Positions 20,751 through 31,765 of a DNA stretch of 64,000 nucleotides are shown here, piece by piece; the first letter of the stretch is position 1; every line of letters starts with the position of its first letter. Location of the stretch: contig OZ022501.1 of NCBI GenBank assembly GCA_963989385.1, forward strand, positions 97,820,979 through 97,884,978. The letters run 5' to 3'. The position numbers were made by a program, and so were the translations under genes. Source of the stretch: Ctena decussata (Eukaryota; Mollusca; Bivalvia; Lucinida; Lucinidae). The notes under the pieces are model-generated. The model searched no databases. It saw only the letters and a list, made by a program, of their open reading frames with translations, and was not told where the DNA came from.

Positions 20751-21430
20751 TGTCTCAGACAGCAAAGTACCTGTACTAGCGGATTTAGTGTATGTTCGCC
20801 TTCCGGGGAGCATCTCCGTTTTAGAGTAGACACAGGTCCGATTATTATTTTCAACCTAATAAACCAGGAAATGTGCGCAAAGGATGCCCTGCATTGGAAT
20901 AAGAGGTGTAAGGGTAGTGGTGGTCGGTGACAGCAGTGTCACTGAACGTTGGGGGTGGTGTCAGCCTTATTAACCAGCAAAACTGTGCATGTGCACAAAG
21001 ACACAACATAAGCAGGGGTAATGTTTCTGTTATAGTTTCGTACCCAGAGACTGTGACCCTGCTGAAACTATCATGAATGAACACAACTCCCGCTCATCTG
21101 TGCGTTTGTACAACATCCTGTATGCTAGCATATGTATGCATTAAGTATACATGTAAAGCAATGGCGAGAAATCACCTGGAAACGGTGGATTGTATTTATG
21201 CGTGTGTCTAGCAGTCTAAGGATGAAAGAATAAACAAAGGTGCTTTCGGGTCCTTTCTTCTGCAGCTATTGCCAAACGAGAAAGAACTGAAATGTCCTTG
21301 TCTTCATACTCATGTGAGCATGAATGTATTCTTATGTAAAGCCATAATTAATGTGTGTGTGTGTGCATGCTTATGTATGAGAATTTGAAATTCTACTCTA
21401 TATAAGAAATTTTCAAATACCCAATTTTCT
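20751..21430. other. No gene or recognised element
   Basis: Two loosely similar segments near 20856 and 20965 share AACCAG.AAA and GTGC.CAAAG words. There is a (TG)n run at 21352-21366. No coding signal was found. Confidence 0.45.
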
Positions 21431-21477
21431 GGTGTGTGTGTGGGGGGGGGGGGGGGGGGGGGATTGGGGGGGGGACA
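21431..21477. repeat. (GT)n and long G run
   Basis: GGTGTGTGTGTG then an uninterrupted run of about 21 G and a second G block. Length in such runs is prone to sequencing error. Confidence 0.8.
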
Positions 21478-22446
21478 ATAGAGCAAAAGTGCCGGCTTTA
21501 TGAGGTCCTGTCAATGCACTATATAGTAATCCTTCCTATAGCCACATTGCTCAGTTTCTTCATTCAGTCATGTAAATCAGTTAGGGTTTTATTCATATTA
21601 TTAAATGTGTATCTTCAACTTTGCAATTCACATTCACGAAGAACAAATAGAGGTACATGGGACTGCTCTCTGTGTACTGCACATGTTTGCCTATGTCCCT
21701 ATGATATTCTGATGGTACTGTATGCTTAGATATACTACTGAACTGAACTCCAAGCGAATACATAAATCAAGTTGCTAAAAGCCCAGATCTACCACATTGT
21801 CAGGAACTGATTTCTGACAAAATGTACTTTGTCAATATTAACCATTAAAATTGTTTTATGATTCACCATGAAACTAGTTAAGCCCAATTAAAAGTCTCTG
21901 ACATACCACATTTACTCAAAATATTTTAACAATACAATGTAGTTTATATGCCCGAACAACCATTGTAGAGTGTAGACCCAAATTAGACTGCTGTTTGGAA
22001 CAGTCTGATAAGGGTCTGTGCCAAGTCTTATAAAATGCTCAATGTGAAGACGAATGCAAGGAATGGTTAAAGTGTCCGAGTGTTTAGAGTAAACACAGTA
22101 TATGTGTTTAGAAAACAATTCTCATAAAAGAACTCCCACACCCTATAAATCAGATAAAATCATTAAGAATGAAGGTCTTCCGGCTCTAAGTATTTCAATA
22201 GTCTTGAAAGTGGGACAACAAGGAGAGATTTCTCTTCCATTCCAATCAATTCCATGAAATTAACCATTCATCATATTTGCACTTTGAGCACACATTCATT
22301 TAGCAGGCTGACTGCTCATATTATAAATATAAACATATTTTACTGCAAAAGAATGGACATAAGGTACAGTTGTTACAGCCATTATATCAACATTGAATAA
22401 GCTGTATCCACTTAATGGTCAGACTGCACCAGAGTTAAGATTTTTG
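21478..22446. other. Unique sequence with one MITE-F hairpin
   Basis: A MITE-F copy lies at 21967-22031 (TAGAGTGTAGACCCAAATTA paired with its near complement). Nothing else is recognised. Confidence 0.5.
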
Positions 22447-22640
22447 TAGAGTCCAAAGTCCAGAGTCCAAAGTCCAGATTTTACATAGTCCAAAGTCCAG
22501 AGTCCAAAGTCCAGGTTTTACATAGTCCAAAGTCCAGAGTCCAAAGTCCAGGTTTTACATAGTCCAAAGTCCAAAGTCCAGAGTCCAGGTTTTACACAGT
22601 CCAAAGTCCAGAGTCCAAAGTCCAGAGTCCAAGTCCAGTC
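22447..22640 (-). repeat. CTGGACTTTGGACT minisatellite, inverted copy
   Basis: Reverse complement of the array at 16935-17125, with the same GTAAAACC spacer. The flanking word ATGAAATACATAATGCC is also shared with the first locus (GGCATTATGTATTTCAT), so the two are one dispersed repeat rather than chance similarity. Confidence 0.92.
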
Positions 22641-22912
22641 CATGAAATACATAATGCCTCCCTAAAGTGACATAAAATATCCCAGCTGATATCTACCAAA
22701 TTCATTGAACTAAAGGGTCAAGATAAGTCAGTGACATTATTCCAGGTTTATAAACCTATACACACACCAATTACTAGATCTATATGCAAAATATCAGTAA
22801 TCAATCTTACAGCTGACAAAATATTTGCAACTTAGAAGTTCAAGAAACTTTCCATATGGAGATCATCGTCCAGAGCTTCAGCGTTTTTTAGTGTGGAGGC
22901 TGATGGATGACT

Positions 22913-23146
22913 TGAGCTGCGACATGAAAAACCCAACAAAATGGCAACTATTGTATGCTCAATGAAGACTCAGATCAGCCTGGGCATCCACCCAGTCTGA
23001 TCTATCAGTCTTTGCTGTTGGCACCGAGGTAGCTTACACCTTGAGCTACATCAAAGACTTTGATCAGAATGGGCAGATGTCCAGGCTGATCTGAGTCTTT
23101 GCTGGGCACACATGCCACTTTGTTGGTTTTGTCATGTCAAAGCTCA
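22913..23146. mobile_element. MITE-E copy
   Basis: Ends TGAGCTGCGACATGAAAAAC and a complement ending ATGTCAAAGCTCA. Inner arms CAGATCAGCCTGGGCATC and its partner are preserved. More diverged at the termini than the copies at 8255 and 54250. Confidence 0.87.
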
Positions 23147-23173
23147 ATTTATTGTCAGTTTTTGTTCTTGAGC

Positions 23174-23301
23174 CCAGTCTGTGGTCCTTCTCTGAAGTGA
23201 GGATTATTTAATCCTTATGTCTCTTTCAACAGTGATTCAGTCTATTCTAAGTGCTTTCATGCATTAAATAATCCTCACGTCAGAGAAGGACCACAGACTG
23301 C
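23174..23301. mobile_element. Foldback MITE, about 128 bp
   Basis: CAGTCTGTGGTCCTTCTCTG then a GTGAGGATTATTTAAT arm, mirrored at the right with one or two mismatches. The loop is about 50 bp of unrelated sequence. Single copy here. Confidence 0.8.
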
Positions 23302-23346
23302 CTCAACTTAGTTGAATTATAAGTTAAGTAACAGTTTGGCCAACAT

Positions 23347-23515
23347 CACCGGACAGTCTATTTTATTCTATCCCATAACCTTGCAAAGTCCCCACAGATG
23401 ATGACTGACAATATCCCTTTCCACTTGGTCCTCCGTTCAGTTGCCTCAGTAATGGTGCCAAAGATCATGGCCTGTCCACTCTTCAATGCTTTTTCTACCT
23501 ATCTCTATGTTGACT
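23347..23515 (-). pseudogene. Non-LTR retrotransposon 3' end, decayed
   Basis: Complementary-strand homologue of the LINE remnant at 25640-26310, starting from the same tail (TATTCTATCCCATAACCTT on +) and following it for about 160 bp with many substitutions and deletions. No open frame remains. Confidence 0.65.
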
Positions 23516-23849
23516 TAAAGTTGAACGCCCAGAGTGAGTTCAAATTCTATTTGGTGACCACACCTGCCAGCTGATGGAGGAAATCTGGTCTTAGCGATCA
23601 TTTAAGTCCAAACGTCATGACGATCACAAAAAAATGGGTGAAATGCTTAACATTATAACTGATATGGTCCTCAGTAAAATTTGTTGCTAACAGTGAGGCA
23701 AGCTTTTTGTGAAAGCTTTTACTTCTTGTCTACGCCCATGGGTGTATACTAACATGTTATTGCTTTTGACAAGGGAATTTGAAGGGAATTAGAGCCATTT
23801 GTTACCCAAAATGCAGCTTGACTTTTATGCAACTGTTGCATATGTGGCA
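23516..23849. other. No gene or recognised element
   Basis: Unique sequence. AAGCTTTTTGTGAAAGCTTT at about 23701-23720 has a partner near 24210-24230. Confidence 0.45.
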
Positions 23850-23942
23850 TGAGCTCTATTCGCATAGATGTCATGAGTGGCCATATAGGCTGTTTGCAAA
23901 TTTGCCGTGAGCGTTATTCGCATAGATGTCGTGAGCCGTCGA
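23850..23942. repeat. Imperfect direct duplication
   Basis: GAGC.CTATTCGCATAGATGTC, followed by RTGAG, occurs twice (about 23850 and 23909), about 60 bp apart. Confidence 0.65.
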
Positions 23943-24480
23943 TTGAAATACCACACATATGGTATCACAAGGTAGCAGGATGTATAACAAGGTACAGAAG
24001 AATGAATGGCTTGTGATTTTATGGCGTTTTAAACTATCCTTCAACCATGGAATGGTATATGATACCTACCACTCGCACTTGTAATTGAAATCCACCAATG
24101 AAGATTTTAGGTCGGCTTTTGAGATACAAACAAAACTTTTATTTTAGATTTTTTTGGTTGCAATAGTTTATGTGATAAGCATCAATTATCAATGGTTGCT
24201 AAGCTTAGACCAAGCTTTTTGTGGAAGCTTTACTTGTAATGCTTAATGATCAGCTCAATGTAAGTAGCAGAAACTAATATCAGATGGGACTACTTGTTGC
24301 AAAGTCATGACCTATGAGTGGATTGTTAGCAAAGTTGAAAGACCTGTTAATGGACAGACACTATGACATCATTTTGTTTCAGTTGCATCAGCTAATGTCT
24401 GAGAAATAGCATAAAGCAGTTGCTAACTGAGTGTTACTATTTTTAGTACCACAACCAACAATTCTAAGTGAATAGATATA
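23943..24480. other. No gene or recognised element
   Basis: AT-rich unique sequence. Confidence 0.45.
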
Positions 24481-24640
24481 CTTTCAGGGGCAGCAACTCT
24501 TTCACTTTCAATTTTGCCTCCCTTCTTAATAGGATTTTATCTAAACGAGATCTGTTCTTAAATGAAGGAATTTAGGAGCAAATTCTTTCATTTAAGAGCA
24601 GATCTCATTCTTTATTTGGGAGCCAAACAGGAAGTGACAG
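24481..24640 (-). mobile_element. MITE-H copy
   Basis: Begins CTTTCAGGGGCAGCAACTCT. The central dyad contains AGATCTGTTCTTAAATGAAG paired with CTTTCATTTAAGAGCAGATC. Ends near TTGGGAGCCAAACAGG. Related copies: 44340-44470, 58385-58570, 63835-63990, and the core near 19450. Confidence 0.7.
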
Positions 24641-24717
24641 CAGCTACTTATTTTGTTAGCAACAGCGAAAACCTAAATACAGGTTGAATATTTATTATCT
24701 TACAACTGGTGTGTGCA

Positions 24718-24992
24718 GCCGGGCCGCGTAGCGCAATCGGTAGGGCACCTGACTCATAAGTCAGAGGTCTTGGGTTCCAAACCCGGTCTGGCCACATACT
24801 TTCGTTGCTCCTTCCGCTGATTCAAGAAGGGCAGTTGTCAGTTACTGGCGAAAGTATGTGCACTTAGTACTGGTTAACGGCTTAGGTCTAAGCCTGCCCA
24901 GGATTAGTGTGGTTAGGTTAACTGACCGTCGCGACATGACCATAGTTGTTTATCGTGGACGTAAAACAACAACTCAATCAATCAAAAAGCTA
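24718..24992 (+). mobile_element. tRNA-derived SINE-1
   Basis: Starts GCCGGGCCGCGTAGCGCAAT (A box TAGCGCAATCGG), anticodon-like arm CTGACTCATAAGTCAG and a slightly mutated B box GGTTCCAAACCC. It ends AATCAATCAAAAA. Flanked by GTGTGTGCA at 24709-24717 and 24993-25001. The internal 77-codon ORF is SINE body. Confidence 0.92.
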
Positions 24993-25001
24993 GTGTGTGC
25001 A

Positions 25002-25639
25002 ACAATTTCTAGCATTTTTTCACAAGGTCCTCAGGAAACACATCCGTTCCTATATAGCAAGAAGAAAGTTCTACTGGAATTATATCTATGACCTTAAATA
25101 GGCATTTCTAACACTGATTTCTTTATAAATAATCATCATCCGGGGATTGTTTTTGCTAAAGATCTTGTAACTGCATACAGCCTCATCATAACCAGCTTTT
25201 CAATCAGCTCAGTATGACTAAAACTTTGTTGTATCAGTTATCTCTATTTTCTACGCACTATAGGTGAGCCAGTCACCGAGAAAAAAATATATAAATGTCA
25301 CTAATGAAATCCATATTATGCATAAATCCATTTATAATTAAGGATATGCATAAAAAATTCATTCAAGGGAGTAATTTTGGTTGATAAGATGGAAGATTGC
25401 ATTTCAATGAGGTCGTGACACTGACCTATATCAGTCAAACCACTCTTTACAATTATAGATTAACTTCTCAGCATGTTAAAAAACGTGATTTTCAATTTAA
25501 TTTAAAACGGTGTAGGTGGATTGTATCAATCAAGGCAGTATTATACTTCTCAAAAACTTTACTTTCAAAATAAACAGCACTGAAAAACACCAGCCCTGTC
25601 CCAGGAGCACACAGTGCCCAAAATGACGTTGCACCGATT
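25002..25639. other. No gene or recognised element
   Basis: AT-rich unique sequence. Confidence 0.45.
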
Positions 25640-26310
25640 TAGATGTCTATTTCTATTCTATTCTATCCCATAACCTTACTAGGTTGTAGGGGCACCACAG
25701 ATGACTTTGAAACAATCCCTCTCCACCTTTTCCTCTTTTCAGCTGCCCTAGTTGAGCTGGCAAAGTCCCTCCCTGTCCACTCTTTAATATTGTCTTCCCA
25801 CCTCTTCTTCTGTCTACCTCTGCTTCTTTTTCCTTTCACTGTGCCTTGTAGAATCGTCTTTGCTGAACCAGAAGACCTTGAGACGTGACCACACCACCTT
25901 AGTTTCCGTTTCTTGACCAGCTTCAGGAGTTCATCATGTTCTCCAATGGCTGCTTGGATGATACTCTTTCTGTGAACCTCCTCATTGGTTATATGGTCCT
26001 TGTACGAAATGTTCAGTAACATTCGGTAGCATCTCATCTCAAAGGCCTGTGTTCTTTCCTCTAACTCTGCTGTCAATGTCCACGATTCACAGGCATACAG
26101 AAATATGGAAATGACAAGAAAGCGCATAAGTTTCATCTTTGATCCAAGAGATTATGTTGTTATCTCTCCAAATTGGTTTCAGCTTGGTAAGAGCTGAAGT
26201 GGCTTGTGCAATCCTTGAGAGACCCTCCTGTTTTGAGCCAATCATCTGAGACAATTGCTCCAAGGTATTTGAAGCTTGTTACAGTACTTAGCTTCTGCCA
26301 TTTTCGATGT
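25640..26310 (-). pseudogene. Non-LTR retrotransposon reverse transcriptase, C-terminal remnant
   Basis: The minus-strand frame 26136-25663 encodes 157 residues containing FLYACESWTLTAELEERTQA, then RWCGHVSRSS and a basic RGRQKKRWEDNIKEWTGRDF tail. This is the conserved C-terminal end of endonuclease-reverse transcriptase polyproteins of LINE-type elements. Upstream on the same strand a short YLGAIVSDD motif (RT thumb region) is followed by GSKQEGLSRIAQATSALTKL in another frame, showing a frameshift near 26240, and a second shift lies near 26140. The catalytic RT core and endonuclease are absent. The 3' end has a TAGAA-repeat tail (about 25640-25665). It is a 5'-truncated, inactivated copy; a second, older one lies at 23347-23515. 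Confidence 0.85.
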
Positions 26311-26647
26311 GACATCATTTAAAAAATAAATGTCATTTTGGAAGTTTTTCCTACCTACCTTTTCAGCAGGTGGCAAAAGGGGGGATTTTCATGTGGCCAA
26401 TTTGCTACTTGCTAGTGTTACTTTCGAACCCTGGAATAGAACACATTACCCCTGGATTGCAAAGGTAGTCTAGCACATAAACAACCACTACCACTGTGTT
26501 CCAAAATATACAATGATTAACAAAGTAAAAATGTCAAATGTCATAGTCATGTAAAGTCTAATTAATAATGCCACATTTTCACACATCAGCAAAGTAGTAA
26601 ACAAATAAAACTTGTCACTACTTTTAATTACTGTGTATATGCATGTG
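26311..26647. other. No gene or recognised element
   Basis: Unique sequence between the LINE remnant and a MITE-A copy. Confidence 0.45.
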
Positions 26648-26841
26648 TCTGATAAGAGGGGTATTTGATGATAATTAAGGATAATTTTTTTATTTCTCAT
26701 TGAAACCATATGTTGTGACCCCTCATCTGAACCGTCTCGGCGAGACGGTTCAGATGAGGGGTCACAACATATGTTTTTATGTAGAATTAACAAAAATTAT
26801 CCCTAATTATCACCAAATACTCCCTCTTATCTAGACCTCTG
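26648..26841. mobile_element. MITE-A copy
   Basis: Very close to the copy at 524-726: same GTATTTGATGATAATTAAGG arm, and central dyad GAACCGTCTCGGCGAGACGG, here perfectly symmetrical. The left terminal GAGCTCTAGA is shortened. Confidence 0.87.
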
Positions 26842-27198
26842 ACGAATGCTGATTCCAACGTACTGACAGTAGCATACCCCTCCATGCAATAAACAGTTTA
26901 GCAATTTAGTCATCTCTTGTAAGGGTGAATTAAATTTTCTTGTCATTGCAATCCCCACTTTGATGATCCAAAAGAAGCAGAAGGGTTGGAATCAACAAGA
27001 TTTGTTTTTCATTGCTTCTGAATGTGACTGTTTCTAGGTAAAGTGTCACATGCTGACTCTTGTCACATGGTCACAGACTCTCTACAGAAAAACAATACAG
27101 CACTTCAGCTTTGAACCCGCTCAATGACCACAACAACTGTGGCCAACAAACCAACATGAGAGGGTTGTTTTTGTTTTTTGCTAAGAAATAAAAATAAA
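26842..27198. other. No gene or recognised element
   Basis: Unique sequence. Confidence 0.45.
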
Positions 27199-27833
27199 AC
27201 TAGACAATCACTAAAGGTGATGAATGCCCCCGCCATATGCCTCACTAGAAAAGTAATGTGTTAAAACATATTTGTGTGAAGTTACATCAAAATCTGTCAA
27301 TAAATAAAGGTGCTAGAGGGATGACTGAGTTTTTCTTAAAAATAGCAACTGTGACCTTGACCTTTGAACTACAACCCTGAAAGGTTTACTTGTCCAAGAT
27401 ATTGTCATACTTAATATATGTGTGAAGTTCTATCAAAATCAGTTAATAAATAAAGGCGCTAGAACCATGACAAAGATTTACATGTACCTATAATAGCATC
27501 TGTGACCTTGACCTTGGACCTACAATGATGAAACGTAAATTTGTCCCAGATATTGTCAAGCTAAATATTTGTGTCAAGTTATGCCAAAATCATTCCAGAG
27601 GGATGACAGCATATTTTCTAAAATAGCAAATATGACCTTGACCTTTACCCTGAAATTCGGGATCACAAACTTGTCCAAGATATTGTCACACTAAACATTT
27701 GAGTGAAGTTACATCAAAATTGTCAATGAATAGAGGAGTAGAGGAATGATAAAGTTTTTTTCTAAAAATAGCAACTGTGACCTTGACCTTGGACCTGCGG
27801 TGCTGAAACAGTAATTTATTCAAGATATTGTTA

Positions 27834-30048
27834 GGGACCGACCATTTGATATTCTGGGGGGGGCCTGGTATATTTATCAAAAAAATTTCCTGTTTCTGGA
27901 TATGCAAGAAAAAAATAACCTGGCTCATGAGGGGGCCAAAAAAAATAATCTGGCCTCAAAAGTAAGAGAAAAAAATAACCTGTCTCCACCCAAAATTTCA
28001 AAAAAAAAAATATAGTCTGCAGATAATTCCATTGGAATTCAGTTTTTATATTGTCTCTGGCTTCTGGGGGGCTGCGCCCCCCAGACCCCTATATTTATAG
28101 TAATATTTTAATATTATCTACAATTGGTTTACACCAGCGGGCCCGCATGTGCATACATTTACAAAAACATCCTATACAACATTCACATAAATGTATTTCT
28201 GATCTGCCACTTTACTAAGTAAATGTTTCCACTAAAACTGAATTGCAAAAGAGTCACTAGCTTATGGGAGACAAAACCATTATGGCGAAATAAACACTCT
28301 AAAAGGCAAAAGTCCTAATATAAAAACCCTTATTTCAATCATCATTCCTAGTTTTATCTCTATTGTTTCCAGTCTTAAAATTGCCATTGAAATTGGGAAA
28401 TTGCTTTAGCTTCTGGGGGGCTGCGCCCCCCAGACCCCCCTTTCTTAACTTCTTTGCACATAAGTTTCAGCCATTTTATTAATTGCCATTCATGTATAAA
28501 GTGACTCTATCATGTAAGTAATGTGACTCTATCATGTAAGTATTTATCAAACTTTCTAAAGTACAAATAAAGCATGTTTTGGCATATATTGGGGTAGAAA
28601 AAAAAACCTTAAATTCCTAATGTTAGCCCTAAAACTATGCCAAAATAGCCCAAAATTTTGGCCAAAATATCCCTAATTTAAGGCCTAATTTTTTGCCAAA
28701 CTCATACAGGGATGTTTGTATCTGTACCTTAGAAGAAAAGAGTAACATGCTCCAGGCAATGGTTTGCAAAAGCAAGCTAAGCCATGCCCTTGGCCTGGTT
28801 AAAGACAGCACCATGTTCTTTTTGTGAGAAAAAAAGGTGTAAAAAATACTGATGTGGGTAAAATAAAAGGATATTAAGGTCAAGTAAACAAGGATCTGAT
28901 AGTTCAGCTATTGCCCACGTGAAGTGACCTGGCAGGGCGGAGCTATCGATTTGGTTCAATGCATTATGAAATAGGTAAAGCAACATTTCCGTAACCAATC
29001 GGAAAGATATTCGTAAGTATTCGTTAATCATTGCGTATTATGCATGAATTATAACTGTTAGCTATATCTCACAAATGAGTAAAGACTCGTTGGTGTATTG
29101 GACCTGTGCTAGACGTTCTAACCTTTTTTTGTATCTTATAAGGGTCCAAGGTTCGAATATACCTAAAATTAGAAAGTTTTTTTATTCTTTCTTTTTAAGT
29201 TTTCAGTTCACAAATGATTATTTTGCCTGATAGAAATTTCCGTTTGTTTTGATTACTCCATATACTTTATGCTCATGATAAAAAAGGAAAATCTTCAGAG
29301 GTTTTGTTTGTCTGATTATGCCCAGAAATATGTACGAGAGCATTTGGTAGATAGTGGTATTTTATACTCGAGAAAAGTGATATGCATGCACGAGCAAACG
29401 ATGAGTGAATAAATAATCACTTTTCAGTTTCAGGGTGTCTACAAATGCAGACATGTCGAACTCTAACCCTTTGAATTATCTCGAGCGAAAGAAATTACTG
29501 GAAATATCTTTTCTCCTAAAATGAAATGATTAAAACAAATAAATATGAAATGAAAATAAAGTTTGAAAATAAAAACAAAAACAATGAGAGAAAAAAAAAA
29601 GTTTATTCTCATCCTAGATTTGAACCCTATATCGTAGCACTGCGTGTCCTAGATCGTAGCACTGAGTGTCTTTGCAATCCGACTACAGATACACTACACC
29701 ACAACGCTTTGTACATGATTTAGTTAAAATACTGTTATTACTTATATCAAGAAAGGCGAGGATTAACAAAGTCGTACGGATATTTTTCCGACTGTTGGCG
29801 AAAATAGGAATTACCTGTTTGACAATGCACTGATCCATAACGCTAGCTCCGCCCTGCCAGGTCACTTCACGAGGGCAATATAAAATTACAAAAAAAAAAA
29901 TAACCTGTTTGAGTTAGTTTGTAAAAAAAATAAATTAGCTCCCACAAGGTGAAAAAAAAAGAAATTGTTTCCAGAGACCAGTGAAATAAAATGTTGTGTC
30001 TCCATCAAGAATACCAGGCCCCCCCCAGAATATCAAATGGTCGGTCCC
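27834..30048 (-). mobile_element. PIF/Harbinger-type composite, second copy
   Basis: Inverted relative to 14709-16925 and nearly identical over 2.2 kb (2215 against 2217 bp, a few substitutions plus homopolymer differences seen). Flanked by TTA (27831-27833 and 30049-30051). It lies within a HINE-D repeat unit: removing the element and one TTA restores CAAGATATTGTTATACTTAA, matching neighbouring units that read CAAGATATTGTCATACTTAA. Confidence 0.92.
28911..29878 (-). mobile_element. 968-bp inner TIR element, second copy
   Basis: Same inner element as 14879-15846, same length, same TA flanks (28909-28910 and 29879-29880), same position within the outer element. It carries the same two tRNA-like modules (about 29035-29162 and 29589-29709 in this orientation). 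Confidence 0.87.
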
Positions 30049-31267
30049 TTATACTTAACATTTATGTGAAGTTACATCAAAATCAATCTATAAATGAAAG
30101 CGCTGGAGCAATGCCCTTGTTTTTCTGAAAATAGCAACTGTGATCTTGACCTTCATCCTACAAACCTGAAACGCAAAGTTGTTCGAGGTACTGTCATACC
30201 CAATAAAGCTGTGATGTAATACCAAAATCTGTTAATAAATGAGGCCGCTAGAGCGACGATAAAAGGTGAGGTAAGCTATGGAAATATGGTCAAAATATGT
30301 ATGTTATTCAAGGGGACATAATTCTGCAATAAAGACCTGACTGAAAGTTCTGTTTCCTTTATGCACATGTTCAATGCATGTCTGAACTGTGTTGCAAGTT
30401 TCAAATCCCTACATCAAATACTATTGGAGGAGTTGCAGAGACAAGAACAGTACTACGAAGTGTGAAATATGGTCAAAATATGCATGTCATTCAAGGGGAT
30501 GTAATTCTGCCATAATGACCTGGATCAAAGTTTTGTTTCCTTTATGCACATGTTCAATGCATGTATGAACTGTGTTACAAGTTTCAAATCCCTACATCAT
30601 ATACAATTGGAGGAGTTGCAGAGACAAGAACAGTACTACAAATGTGAAATATGGTCAAAATATTTATGTTATTCAAGGGGATATAATTCTGCAATAAAGA
30701 CCTTAATCAGAGTTCTGTTTCCTTTATGCACATGTTCAATGCATGTCTGAACTGTGTTGCAAGTTTCAACTCCCTACATTAAATACTGTAGGGGGAGTTG
30801 CGGAGACAAGAACAGTACTCAAATGTGAAATATGGTTATAATATGTATATTATTCAAGGGGACATAATTCTGCAACCAAGACCTTAATCAAAGTTCTGTT
30901 TCCTTTATGCACATGTTCAATGCATGTCTGAACTGTGTTGCAAGTTTCAACTCCCTATATCAAATACTGTAGGAGGAGTTGCGGAGACAAGAACAGTACT
31001 CAGATGTGAAATATGGTCAAAATATGTTTATTATTCAAGGGGACATAATTCTGCAATTAAGATCTTAATCAAAGTTATGTTTCCTTTATGCACATGTTCA
31101 ATGCATGTCTGAACTGTGTTCCAAGTTTCAGCTCCCTGCATCGAATACTGTAGGAGGAGTTGCGGAGACAAGAACAGTACCACAAAGTGTGACGTGCGTA
31201 CGTATGTACGGACGGACAAGGGCAAAACTATATGCCCCTCCCCACTTCGTGGCGGGGGCATAAAAAT

Positions 31268-31563
31268 AATGAACTAATAATAATAATCCTGCTCTCATCT
31301 GTGCATGCTGCGTCTATTACAAAATAAATGTGTATCCGAGTAGTATCCATGTCAATAGCCTGGATAAAAAACACCTAGGAATGGTTGGTGTCAGGGTGTC
31401 AAACAATATCAAAAGTAAAAGCAAAGGAGTAGTCAGTGTGTAGGAAAGTGCTAATTTTCTTGCAGAACTCTGTCAATAGCCAGGGTCACTGACTCCTATC
31501 CTCCAACAGGTCATAACAGGCTGTTATACAGGTATGAGAGGTCAGGCATGCTCAGCATAAACT
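31268..31563. other. No gene or recognised element
   Basis: Unique sequence of about 300 bp. Confidence 0.4.
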
Positions 31564-31765
31564 GTGACATAATAAAACCAACAAAGTTGCATGAGCACCC
31601 AGTACAGATTCAGATCCGCCCAGTCTGATCAGAGTCTTTGCTGTTGGCATGGAGGTAGCTAATATCCTTAATTACCCTATTTTAACACGACAGCTAAGAC
31701 TCCAATCAGACTGTGTGAATGTTCAGGTTGATCTGAGTCTTTGCTGGTCGCACACGTAACTGACA
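31564..31765. mobile_element. MITE-E copy, decayed
   Basis: ACCAACAAAGTTGCATGAGC, GATCAGAGTCTTTGCTGTTG and GTTGATCTGAGTCTTTGCTG keep the MITE-E order, but the CGACACGAG termini are lost and one CAGCCTGGGCAT arm is deleted. Confidence 0.65.

Larger units (their letters stand above)
27199..31267 (+). mobile_element. HINE/pearl-like element with two arrays (HINE-D)
   Basis: The 5' end ACTAGACAATCACTAAAGGT has hairpin ATCACTAAAGGTGAT (27207-27221), then ATGCCCCCGCCA. The first array (about 27255-30280 excluding the insertion) has units of roughly 145 bp with GTGACCTTGACCTT and CAAGATATTGTCA. The second array (about 30285-31190) has units of roughly 180 bp with ATTCAAGGGGACATAATTCT and GCACATGTTCAATGCATGTC. 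A short ACGGACGGACAA run and the hairpin TGCCCCTCC.../GGCGGGGGCA (31232-31260) close it. Split by the Harbinger copy at 27834-30048; about 1.85 kb is the element itself. Confidence 0.86.
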
